In this document: positions 1 to 6,462 of the stretch, one piece after another | How positions within the stretch are numbered: position 1 is the stretch's first letter | Layout: each line of letters begins with the position of its first letter | DNA from: an uncultured Clostridium sp. | GTDB taxonomy: Bacteria; Bacillota; Clostridia; TANB77; CAG-508 | NCBI GenBank assembly: GCA_900554635.1 | Contig: USHY01000010.1 | Span: 1-34,219 of the forward strand | Length of the DNA: 34,219 bases | Direction: 5' to 3' | Translations under genes and position numbers: made by a program | The notes under the pieces: generated by a model | Databases searched by the model: none | What the model was told of the DNA's origin: nothing | Seen by the model: the letters and a program-made list of their open reading frames with translations, nothing else

Positions 1-98
1 TATTCTTTTTGTAATAAACATGGACTTTGGTCAAAAGAAGTTGAATAAATATAGATAAATTAAACTTTTGGTGTGAGATTTATTACATAGAAAGGACT

Positions 99-1277
99 GT
101 GATAAAAGTGAAAGATATTATCATTTCTGATGATATAATATATATCGGAGCAGATGATAAAGATATTGAATTATTTGAGAATCAATATAATGTGCCAAAT
201 GGAGTAGCATATAATTCATACATAATAATTGATAAAAAAATTGCAATAATGGATACAATTGATAAAAGAAGAACAAATCAATGGCTTGAAAATTTAGATA
301 AAGCATTAAATGGCAGAAAACCTGATTATTTAGTTATTTCACATCTGGAACCAGACCATGCTTACAATATAAATACTTTAATGAAAAAATATCCAGATAT
401 AAAGTTAGTTGGAAATTCGAAAACTTTTACCTTTTTACCTCAATTTTTTGATATACAAAATTTAGACTCAAAAAAAATTGAAGTAAAAGAAGGAGAAATT
501 TTAGACTTAGGAAACCATAAATTAAAATTCATTATGGCACCAATGGTACATTGGCCAGAGGTAATGATGACATATGAAGAAAAAGAAAAAATATTATTTT
601 CAGCAGATGGATTTGGTAAATTTGGAACATTAGATACCAAAGAGGATTGGGATTGCGAAGCCAGAAGATATTATTTTAATATAGTTGGGAAATATGGTTT
701 ACAAGTACAAACATTATTAAAAAAAGTTATGAATTTAGATATAGAAAAAATTTGTCCTTTACATGGACCAATACTAAATGAAAACTTAGTACATTATATT
801 GAAAAATATAATATTTGGAGCAGCTATAAGGCTGAAAGTGATGGTGTGTATATAGCTTGTGCATCAATTCATGGAAATACATATAGTGCTTGTGAAAAGT
901 TAAAGGAAATCTTAGAAGAAAAAGGCATAAGCAAAGTAGTTTTATCGAATTTATCAAAAGAAGATTGGTCAGAAGCAATAGAAAATGCATTTAGATATGG
1001 GAAAATTGTATTTGCTTCTTCAACATATAATATGGAAATATTTACTCCAATGAGAAACCTATTATTGAATTTAAAAGAAAAAAATTATCAAAATAAGATT
1101 GTTGGATTGATCGAAAATGGAACTTGGGCACCAAATTCTGCAAAATGTATGAAAGAGATATTGAACACAATGAAAAATATAGATATAATAGAACCAGTAG
1201 TTACAATTAAATCCAAACTTTCAGAAGAAAATTGTTTGCAATTATATAAAATGGCAGAAGATTTAATAAAAAAATAA
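99..1277 (+). CDS. fprA: Flavodiiron protein (A-type flavoprotein, FprA family)
   Basis: Cytosolic oxygen (or NO) reductase that takes electrons from rubredoxin and reduces O2 to water in anaerobes. The N-terminal metallo-beta-lactamase-like domain (about residues 1-240) has the whole diiron ligand set: the H82-x-E84-x-D86-H87 motif, H151 (in VHWPE), D170 (in SADGFG) and H222 (in PLHGP). The C-terminal flavodoxin-like FMN domain (about 248-392) starts at GVYIACASIHGNT. The length of 392 aa is normal for the family. The start is uncertain: GTG at 99 lies only 2 nt after AAAGGA, whereas GTG at 108 lies 11 nt after it; the two differ by three residues. A weak promoter (TTGGTC, 17 bp, TATAGA) may lie at 27-55. 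A rubredoxin gene, its likely electron donor, follows after 16 nt, so the two are probably cotranscribed. Confidence 0.95.
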   Translation: MIKVKDIIISDDIIYIGADDKDIELFENQYNVPNGVAYNSYIIIDKKIAIMDTIDKRRTNQWLENLDKALNGRKPDYLVISHLEPDHAYNINTLMKKYPDIKLVGNSKTFTFLPQFFDIQNLDSKKIEVKEGEILDLGNHKLKFIMAPMVHWPEVMMTYEEKEKILFSADGFGKFGTLDTKEDWDCEARRYYFNIVGKYGLQVQTLLKKVMNLDIEKICPLHGPILNENLVHYIEKYNIWSSYKAESDGVYIACASIHGNTYSACEKLKEILEEKGISKVVLSNLSKEDWSEAIENAFRYGKIVFASSTYNMEIFTPMRNLLLNLKEKNYQNKIVGLIENGTWAPNSAKCMKEILNTMKNIDIIEPVVTIKSKLSEENCLQLYKMAEDLIKK

Positions 1278-1293
1278 AAAGGAGGTGTGTACT

Positions 1294-1431
1294 ATGAAAT
1301 ATAAATGCACAGCCTGTGGATATATTTATGATGATAATGTAGAAGCAGTAAAATTTGAAGATTTACCAGATGATTGGGTTTGTCCTTTATGTGGTCTTGG
1401 AAAAGAATTCTTTGAAAAAATAGAAGAATAA
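1294..1431 (+). CDS. rd: Rubredoxin, short 45-residue type
   Basis: Small electron carrier with one Fe(SCys)4 centre. Both CxxC pairs are visible: KCTACGY near the N-terminus and VCPLCG near the C-terminus. At 45 aa it is shorter than the usual 52-54 aa because the loop between the two pairs is reduced, as known for the short Desulfovibrio desulfuricans type. ATG follows a perfect GGAGG at 1281-1285 with normal spacing. It sits directly behind fprA, so it probably feeds electrons to the flavodiiron protein, and a hairpin terminator follows 11 nt after its stop. Its sequence closely resembles the rubredoxin domain of the fused protein at 2879-4303, which suggests a duplication inside this cluster. 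Confidence 0.95.
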   Translation: MKYKCTACGYIYDDNVEAVKFEDLPDDWVCPLCGLGKEFFEKIEE

Positions 1432-1442
1432 GAAATGATTTA

Positions 1443-1477
1443 AGAGTTTAATTTAATAATGAAATTAAACTCTTTTT
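1443..1477 (+). terminator. Intrinsic terminator after fprA-rubredoxin
   Basis: Perfect 12-bp inverted repeat (1443-1454 with 1462-1473), 7-nt loop, then a run of T. It closes the fprA-rubredoxin unit, so perR-rubrerythrin must have its own promoter. Confidence 0.85.
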
Positions 1478-1632
1478 ACAATAAAATCAGGTAAAACTTA
1501 TAAATACTTGGATTTTAGATACAAATTACAATAAGTAAATCAAAATACTTTAGCAAATATTACAAAAATTAAATAATAAAAATGTTATACTATGGTTGAA
1601 CGATTGAACGATTAGAAATGGAGGTAAGTAGC

Positions 1633-1716
1633 ATGAATGAGAATGAATCAATAGAATTTAAAGAAAATTATACAGAAAAAATATATTATGTAGGAATAAA
1701 AAATGGCAGACAATAA
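1633..1716 (+). pseudogene. 27-codon ORF, possible remnant of an AlbA_2/Schlafen-type gene
   Basis: A short ORF behind a good GGAGGT site (1620-1625). Its start (ESIEFKENYTEKI) resembles the opening of AlbA_2-type putative DNA-binding proteins, in which EFK is followed by a conserved AFANT/GGTIYIGI segment. Here the text jumps straight to YYVGIKNGRQ and stops, as if about a dozen codons had been deleted and the rest of the gene lost. An 8-bp tandem repeat (TTGAACGA twice, 1596-1611) lies just upstream, and a TATACT -10-like element at 1586-1591. The family assignment rests on a few residues and is tentative. Otherwise I see nothing in the 425 bp between rubredoxin and perR beyond the terminator and the perR promoter. 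Confidence 0.3.
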
Positions 1717-1785
1717 AAATAGTAAGTTATCGCTCAAATTATCTTTCTAATTATAAAAAATTGAGTAATAATAATCATAAAGTTA

Positions 1786-1814
1786 TTGACAAACTATATG
1801 AAATAATATAAAAT
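1786..1814 (+). promoter_or_regulatory. Promoter of perR-rubrerythrin
   Basis: TTGACA at 1786-1791, a 17-bp spacer, TAAAAT at 1809-1814: a near-consensus sigma-A promoter with transcription expected to begin near 1821. Confidence 0.65.
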
Positions 1815-1823
1815 AAAACAAAT

Positions 1824-1840
1824 TTAGGAATAATTCCTAA
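1824..1840 (+). promoter_or_regulatory. Palindrome next to the perR start site, candidate operator
   Basis: TTAGGAA-TAA-TTCCTAA, a perfect 7-3-7 inverted repeat just downstream of the predicted transcription start and before the perR ribosome binding site. The position suits autorepression by the Fur-family protein encoded next. The sequence is not the canonical PerR box (TTATAATnATTATAA), so the assignment is an inference from position and symmetry. Confidence 0.45.
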
Positions 1841-1856
1841 TTTAGAAAGAGGACAC

Positions 1857-2272
1857 ATGAATAACTATTCTAAGCAAAGAGAAATTATACTAGAAACATT
1901 TAAGTATTTAAATCATCCAACAGCGGAACAAATATATGATAAAGTACATCAAGATAATCCAACTATTAGTAAAAGTACAGTTTATAGAAATTTAAATGTT
2001 TTATTGGAAAATAAAACTATCAAGAAAATAAAACTATCAAGAAAATAAAAGTATTAACTGGACCAGACAAATATGATTATATTGATAAAGAACATTATCG
2101 TGTAATATGCAACAAATGTGGAAAAGTTTTTGATTTTATGTATCAGTTTAAGAAGGAAAAACTAAAAGAATTGATCCATAATCAAACGAGTGTAATTACT
2201 AATGTAGACAGTATCATTTTATATGGAATATGTGAAGAATGTAAATCTAAAATAAAGTATGAGGAGGAATAA
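1857..2272 (+). pseudogene. perR: Fur/PerR-family peroxide regulator, frame broken by a 17-bp duplication
   Basis: Metal-dependent repressor of the Fur family, judged PerR-like from its place in front of rubrerythrin. The N-terminal winged-helix part is intact (HPTAEQIYD, ISKSTVYRNLNVL). The zero frame stops at 2048 after 63 codons because a 17-bp unit is duplicated. Removing one copy gives a complete 132-aa protein with the dimerisation domain, both zinc CxxC pairs (CNKC and CEEC) and a stop at 2272. Aligned to B. subtilis PerR, the regulatory-metal ligands H37, D85, H91 and D104 are kept, but the position of H93 is Arg (EHYRVIC against DHYHAIC). The rubrerythrin ribosome binding site lies in its last codons. 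A -1 slip on AAAA directly before the zero-frame TAA could also restore the frame with six extra residues. Either the regulator is lost or the duplication is a reversible polymorphism. Confidence 0.85.
2007..2050 (+). repeat. 17-bp tandem duplication inside perR
   Basis: The unit GAAAATAAAACTATCAA occurs at 2007-2023 and 2024-2040, followed by a partial third copy (GAAAATAAAA, 2041-2050). The inferred ancestor would already have two GAAAATAAAA words 17 bp apart, a natural substrate for replication slippage that could add or remove one unit. Confidence 0.95.
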
Positions 2273-2275
2273 AAA

Positions 2276-2815
2276 ATGGAGTTAAAAGGATCAAAAACAG
2301 AAAAAAATTTAATGGAGGCATTTGCAGGAGAATCACAAGCAAGAAATAAATATACCTATTTTGCAAGCAAAGCTAAAAAGGAAGGATATGAGCAAATAGC
2401 AGCAATATTCCAAGAAACAGCAGATAATGAAAAAGAACATGCTAAATTATGGTTTAAACTATTACATGATGAAGATATACCATCTACAGCTGAAAATTTA
2501 AAAGCAGCAGCAGAAGGAGAAAATTTTGAATGGACAGATATGTATGATAGAATGGCAAAAGAAGCAAAGGAAGAAGGATTTGATAGAATAGCATATTTAT
2601 TTGAAGCGGTTGGAAAGATAGAAAAAGAACATGAAGAAAGATATAAAAAATTATTAGAAAATGTAGAAGATGGGTTAGTATTTTCTAAAGATGGAGATAA
2701 AATTTGGAAATGTAGAAATTGTGGACATATTGTAATTGGTAAAGAAGCACCAGAAATTTGCCCAGTTTGTAGTCATCCAAAAGCATATTTTGAAATAAAA
2801 GCAGAAAATTATTAA
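2276..2815 (+). CDS. rbr: Rubrerythrin
   Basis: Peroxide-scavenging non-haem iron protein that reduces H2O2 to water with electrons from rubredoxin. Residues 1-140 form the ferritin-like four-helix domain with the diiron residues in EAFAGESQARNKY and two ExxH motifs (NEKEHAK, IEKEHEE). Residues about 145-179 form the C-terminal rubredoxin-like domain with two CxxC pairs (CRNC and CPVC). The 179-aa length is typical. ATG is 3 nt after the perR stop and its GAGGAGG lies inside the end of perR, so the two are transcriptionally and probably translationally coupled. With perR broken, the gene may be expressed without repression. Confidence 0.97.
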   Translation: MELKGSKTEKNLMEAFAGESQARNKYTYFASKAKKEGYEQIAAIFQETADNEKEHAKLWFKLLHDEDIPSTAENLKAAAEGENFEWTDMYDRMAKEAKEEGFDRIAYLFEAVGKIEKEHEERYKKLLENVEDGLVFSKDGDKIWKCRNCGHIVIGKEAPEICPVCSHPKAYFEIKAENY

Positions 2816-2827
2816 TATATTAGTAAA

Positions 2828-2855
2828 ATAAGAGATACCTTTTTGTATCTCTTAT
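2828..2855 (+). other. Perfect 11-bp hairpin between rubrerythrin and the rubredoxin fusion
   Basis: ATAAGAGATAC pairs with GTATCTCTTAT around a 6-nt loop. No U-run follows on the + strand, so it looks less like a terminator than an RNA-processing or stability element that would uncouple levels of the two flanking genes. Confidence 0.5.
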
Positions 2856-2878
2856 TGAAATTAAAAAAGGAGGAAAAA

Positions 2879-4303
2879 ATGGCTAAATATAAATGTCAAT
2901 TATGTGGACATATTTATGATGAAGAAAAAGAGGGAGTTAAATTTGAAGACTTACCAGATGATTGGAAATGTCCAATGTGTTTTGCACCAAAGAATATGTT
3001 TAAATTAGTAGAAGAAGATGCAAAACAAGAAGAAAAAGTAGAATCTAAAGAAGAAACAAGAAAGAATGAAAATAAGCTAGAAAACTATTTAAAAGAATAT
3101 ACTCGTAGTACAGACGAAGTAGAACAAAGAATGGAAGATATCCATACAATGGCTATTACAGGAAAAAGTATTATTTCAGCAATGGGAACAAAGCTACCTG
3201 TAACTAGCTGGAATGATATTCTAATTCTGGGTGGACAACTTAGCAAAATGCCACTTTTTGAGGATGAAGAAGTTAGTCTAAGAACAGTAATTGGTAAAAA
3301 TGCGAAAAAGCCAATGATTTTAGAAACACCTGTATTTGTAACACACATGTCTTTCGGTGCATTATCAAAAGAAGCCAAAACAGCCTTGGCCATAGGAACG
3401 AAAAATGTAAAAACAGCAATATGTAGCGGAGAAGGTGGAATATTACCAGAAGAATTTGAAAATGCTTATGAATATATTTTTGAATATGTGCCAAATAAAT
3501 ATAGTGTTACGGATGAAAACTTAAAAAAGGTAAGTGCAATAGAGATTAAAATAGGTCAAGGAACAAAACCAGGAATGGGAGGACACCTACCCGGAGAAAA
3601 AGTAACAGAAGAAATTGCAAAAATAAGAGGTAAAAAAGTAGGAGAAGATATTATTAGTCCATCTAAATTTAAAGAGATTGAAACAAAAGAAGACTTAAAA
3701 TCTCTAGTAGATGAATTAAGAGAAAAATCAGAAGGAAGACCAATTGGTGTGAAATTTGCAGCAGGACATATAGAAGAGGATCTAGAATTTGCTTGTTTTG
3801 CAAAGCCGGATTTTATTACAATAGATGGGAGAGGTGGTGCGACAGGTGCAAGCCCTAAAATCATAAAAGATGCAACAACAGTACCTACAATATATGCACT
3901 ATATAGAGCAAGAAAATATTTAGATGAGCATGGAGAAGATATATCACTTGTCATAACGGGAGGACTAAGAACTTCATCAGATTTTGCTAAGGCAATTGCA
4001 ATGGGAGCAGATGCTATCGCTATTGGAACAGCTGCAATGATGGCAATTGCTTGCCAACAGTACAGAGTTTGCAATAATGGAATGTGTCCGGTAGGAGTAG
4101 GAACACAAGATTCAGAATTAAGAAAAAGATTAAATATTGAAAAAAGCAGTAAAAGGTTAGAGAATTATTTTAATGTTGTAAATGATGAATTAAAAACTTT
4201 TGCAAGAATAACAGGAAACAAGGATATTCATAATTTGAGTAATTATGATATTGTAACAACTAATAGTGAAATTTCAAAGAATACAAATATTATACATGCA
4301 TAA
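2879..4303 (+). CDS. Rubredoxin fused to an FMN-binding glutamate-synthase-like domain
   Basis: 474-aa redox protein. Residues 1-48 are a rubredoxin (CQLC and CPMC), 49-75 a charged linker, and about 80-474 the FMN-binding central domain of glutamate synthase (TIM barrel) with GGGILPEE, GQGTKPGMGGHLP and the C-terminal Cys-rich motif CNNGMCPVGVGTQ that in glutamate synthases holds a 3Fe-4S cluster. No glutaminase domain is present. The start is ATG 2879 behind AAAAAGGAGG; an upstream in-frame ATG at 2843 has no such site and falls in the hairpin. Electrons may run from the FMN domain through the built-in rubredoxin to rubrerythrin or the flavodiiron protein; this is inferred from the neighbours. 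True glutamate synthesis is the alternative, but the matching small-subunit homologue lies 20 kb away on the other strand. Confidence 0.88.
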   Translation: MAKYKCQLCGHIYDEEKEGVKFEDLPDDWKCPMCFAPKNMFKLVEEDAKQEEKVESKEETRKNENKLENYLKEYTRSTDEVEQRMEDIHTMAITGKSIISAMGTKLPVTSWNDILILGGQLSKMPLFEDEEVSLRTVIGKNAKKPMILETPVFVTHMSFGALSKEAKTALAIGTKNVKTAICSGEGGILPEEFENAYEYIFEYVPNKYSVTDENLKKVSAIEIKIGQGTKPGMGGHLPGEKVTEEIAKIRGKKVGEDIISPSKFKEIETKEDLKSLVDELREKSEGRPIGVKFAAGHIEEDLEFACFAKPDFITIDGRGGATGASPKIIKDATTVPTIYALYRARKYLDEHGEDISLVITGGLRTSSDFAKAIAMGADAIAIGTAAMMAIACQQYRVCNNGMCPVGVGTQDSELRKRLNIEKSSKRLENYFNVVNDELKTFARITGNKDIHNLSNYDIVTTNSEISKNTNIIHA

Positions 4304-4381
4304 TAAAATTTAGAAAGTTATATATTGATTTGAAAATATCTAACTTTTATGTTACAATCATCTCGATAAATTACAATTTCT

Positions 4382-4416
4382 AGGACTGATAATATGTTGA
4401 TATTATCAGTCTTTTG
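4382..4416 (+). terminator. Terminator of the oxidative-stress cluster
   Basis: 11-bp perfect stem (4384-4394 with 4401-4411), 6-nt loop, followed by TTTT. It lies about 80 bp after the fusion gene. Confidence 0.8.
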
Positions 4417-4471
4417 TTATATAATAAGAGCAATTAATTACGTTTTTGTAGTATTAAAGGTGATGTTATAT

Positions 4472-5107
4472 ATGTCAGATAGATTAATTGATAATAAAGA
4501 ATTAATGAAAGAATGGAATCAAGAAAAAAACATTTTATATAATCCAGCTGATTTGACTTCAGGTAGTAGTAAGAAAGTCTGGTGGAAATGTAAAAATGGT
4601 CATGAATATAAATCTTCAATTGTTAATAGAACAAAATCAAAAGGAACTTGTTGCCCATATTGTTCTGGAAATAAAGTTCTTAAAGGATTTAATGATATAG
4701 CATCAACAAATCCAGAATTATTGAAAGAATGGGATTATAGTAAGAATACCATTAAACCTGATGAAGTAACTAAAGGAACTCATAAAAAAATCTGGTGGAT
4801 TTGTAGTAACAATCATAGCTATGAAGCTACTATTCCAGCTCGAAGACGTGGTACAGGGTGTCCGTATTGTTCTGGAAACAAGATATTAGTTGGTTTTAAT
4901 GATTTAGCAACGACGAATCCTGAATTATTGGAAAAATGGAATTATGAAAAGAATAATAAATTAGGAATTACGCCTAAATCAATTAGTAAAAGTTATAGTA
5001 AAAAAGTTTGGTGGAAATGCAAAAATGGTCATGAATATCAAAGACATGTTTATAACGAAAGAAAAGGCAGTGGCAGATGTCCTATTTGCAAAAAATTAAA
5101 ACTATAA
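4472..5107 (+). CDS. Triple treble-clef zinc-ribbon repeat protein
   Basis: 211-aa protein of three near-identical repeats of about 65 residues. Each reads roughly NPELLxxW, then a lysine-rich spacer, KKVWWKCxNGHEY, a short basic stretch (RxxGxGCPYCSGNK) and LxGFNDLATTNP. The CxxxH and CPxC elements make one zinc site per repeat. This matches the zinc-ribbon/treble-clef repeats (DUF4379 type) found in proteins of unknown or restriction-associated function. No catalytic domain is present, so a nucleic-acid-binding role is an inference. ATG 4472 follows AAAGGTGA at 4456-4463; in-frame codons further upstream fall in the preceding terminator. It is flanked by terminators on both sides and is therefore a single-gene unit. 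Confidence 0.8.
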   Translation: MSDRLIDNKELMKEWNQEKNILYNPADLTSGSSKKVWWKCKNGHEYKSSIVNRTKSKGTCCPYCSGNKVLKGFNDIASTNPELLKEWDYSKNTIKPDEVTKGTHKKIWWICSNNHSYEATIPARRRGTGCPYCSGNKILVGFNDLATTNPELLEKWNYEKNNKLGITPKSISKSYSKKVWWKCKNGHEYQRHVYNERKGSGRCPICKKLKL

Positions 5108-5113
5108 TTCAGT

Positions 5114-5151
5114 TATAGAGTGGTTTATAAAATATCACTCTATATTTTCTT
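5114..5151 (+). terminator. Terminator of the zinc-ribbon gene
   Basis: 9-bp stem (5114-5122 with 5136-5144), 13-nt loop, then TTTTCTT, starting 7 bp after the stop codon. Confidence 0.7.
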
Positions 5152-5160
5152 CTTAAATAC

Positions 5161-5189
5161 TTGATTTTTATAAAATAATTTGGTAATAT
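5161..5189 (+). promoter_or_regulatory. Promoter of the candidate small RNA
   Basis: TTGATT (5161-5166), a 17-bp spacer and TAATAT (5184-5189). No reading frame with a ribosome binding site starts before the terminator at 5273-5303. Confidence 0.5.
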
Positions 5190-5196
5190 ATTTATA

Positions 5197-5303
5197 ACTT
5201 GAATGACTATTTAGTCATTCGTCAAGAGAGCTAACGAGTTGTAAATGTCTACGTCGGTGGCACCAGATAAGGAAAACAGAGATTTTTTAGTCTCTGTTTT
5301 TTT
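5197..5303 (+). ncRNA. Candidate small RNA or leader of about 107 nt, family unknown
   Basis: Between a promoter and a strong terminator lies a stretch richer in G+C than its surroundings. It starts with a long bulged hairpin at about 5199-5227 (CTTGAATGACT, loop ATTT, AGTCATTC, bulge GT, CAAG). This is followed by a middle segment containing CTAACGAG and TCGGTGGCACC and then the terminator. The unit could be a trans-acting RNA, or a terminated leader of the spoIIM operon that starts 120 bp further on. I compared it from memory with common riboswitch cores (SAM, TPP, purine, glycine, guanidine, preQ1, c-di-GMP, fluoride, T-box) and found no convincing match. Confidence 0.45.
5273..5303 (+). 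terminator. Terminator of the candidate small RNA
   Basis: 10-bp stem (AAAACAGAGA 5273-5282 with 5291-5300), 8-nt T-rich loop and seven T at the 3' side. Confidence 0.85.
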
Positions 5304-5424
5304 ATGCAAATAATGCAATTTTAATGCATATAAGTTTTATCCAATATATATTTTTGTTTTCAACATGTAAAAAACTCATATCTCCCCCTCTCCACACATA
5401 AAATGTACAAGGGTGGAGGAGAGT

Positions 5425-6075
5425 ATGAGAAATTTTAGATCAAGATATAGAAGAAATCAATATGGGAATATATTAGTTTCACATGTTCAAAATAATTTAA
5501 GAGAATATGCAATAGCCAGTATTATTTTTTTAATTGGTATTATGTTGGGAGTTGTTTTTGTTAATAATTTAAGTAGCCCACAATCAAATGAAATTTCCGA
5601 ATATATAAATAATTCTATTTTCTCATTAAAAACTAATGGCATTCTTAATACAGGTGGAGTCTTGAAGGAATCTATGAGGAACAACTTGTTTGTAGTAATT
5701 TCTTTATGGCTTATGGGCTCTACTGTTATAGGATTACTATTGGTCTATTTAATCATCTGTTTTAAAGGATTTTGTCTTGGATATACTCTTTCAGCAATTA
5801 TGTATGTACTTGGAACAGGAAAGGGAATCATACTTTTTGCTTCTACAATGGTCATAAAAAACATTATAGCAATTCCCTGTATAATTATACTTGCAGTTAG
5901 TGGAATGAAGCTCTATAAATCAATTATGTTAGACAGGAGAAAAGAAAATATCAAGCTTGAAATCATAAGGCACACATTAGTTTCAATAGCAGTATTAATT
6001 GTCATATGTTTTTCATCATTTGTAGAAGTAAAAATTTCAGAAGTCTTATTGAAATATTCCTTAAAATACTTGTAA
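5425..6075 (+). CDS. spoIIM: Stage II sporulation protein M
   Basis: Integral membrane protein of the SpoIID-SpoIIM-SpoIIP machine that remodels septal peptidoglycan so that the mother cell can engulf the forespore. The 216 aa contain about five hydrophobic segments (about 29-46, 92-113, 130-150, 152-166, 188-205 in this frame) and the typical element FKGFCLGYTL after the second segment. The start is ATG 5425: GGAGGA at 5415-5420 would be part of the coding sequence if the upstream GTG 5413 were used. It heads a cluster with yabP, yabQ and divIC, all tied to sporulation or division. Confidence 0.9.
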   Translation: MRNFRSRYRRNQYGNILVSHVQNNLREYAIASIIFLIGIMLGVVFVNNLSSPQSNEISEYINNSIFSLKTNGILNTGGVLKESMRNNLFVVISLWLMGSTVIGLLLVYLIICFKGFCLGYTLSAIMYVLGTGKGIILFASTMVIKNIIAIPCIIILAVSGMKLYKSIMLDRRKENIKLEIIRHTLVSIAVLIVICFSSFVEVKISEVLLKYSLKYL

Positions 6076-6145
6076 ACAAGTAGTTCTAAAAAGGTATTTT
6101 TTGAATATATATAATTAATATGAAAATATAGAGAGGAGAGGTTTT

Positions 6146-6445
6146 ATGGTAATAGAAGATAAAAAACAGATTACTTCTAACAGTATTCAAAATGTAATTC
6201 TTGAAAATAGGGAAAAACTTACAATTTCAGGAGTTTTAGATGTATTAAGTTTTGATGACCAAATTGTAATAGTTGAAACTGAATTAGGTCTATTAACAGT
6301 AAAAGGAGAAAATTTAAGAATTAATAAATTGAGCTTAGACACAACAGAAATTATTGTTGAAGGTACAATTTCAAATCTAGCTTATTCTGAAAAAACTTTG
6401 GACAAAAAAGCAGGTGGATCTTTTATAGGTAAAATCTTTAAATAA
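6146..6445 (+). CDS. yabP: Sporulation protein YabP
   Basis: Small protein of the YabP/YqfC family needed for spore coat or cortex assembly in Bacillus. Its 99 aa show the family's beta-rich pattern with LENREKLTISGVLDVLSFDDQ followed by ETELGLLTVKGENLRINKL (two separate segments). There is no signal peptide or membrane segment. ATG sits behind GAGAGGAGAGG. yabQ follows after 17 bp, the same order as in B. subtilis, which makes the assignment firm. Confidence 0.92.
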   Translation: MVIEDKKQITSNSIQNVILENREKLTISGVLDVLSFDDQIVIVETELGLLTVKGENLRINKLSLDTTEIIVEGTISNLAYSEKTLDKKAGGSFIGKIFK

Positions 6446-6462
6446 GGTGAAGGAGCTGAAAA

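Noticed and set aside
1857..2272. perR as a fourth example of the CGG-A frame break.
   Set aside because: There is no CGG near the break. The cause is a 17-bp tandem duplication.
3556..4074. Long antisense frames such as the one opposite the rubredoxin fusion, and similar ones opposite der, guaB and gpsA.
   Set aside because: They are mirror frames of well-supported genes, with no ribosome binding sites or recognisable motifs.
5250..5266. GGTGGCACC in the candidate small RNA resembles the T-box antiterminator core (GGTGGNACC).
   Set aside because: There is no stem I with a specifier loop, the flanking bases do not match, the terminator stem does not include this sequence, and no aminoacyl-tRNA synthetase or amino-acid gene follows.
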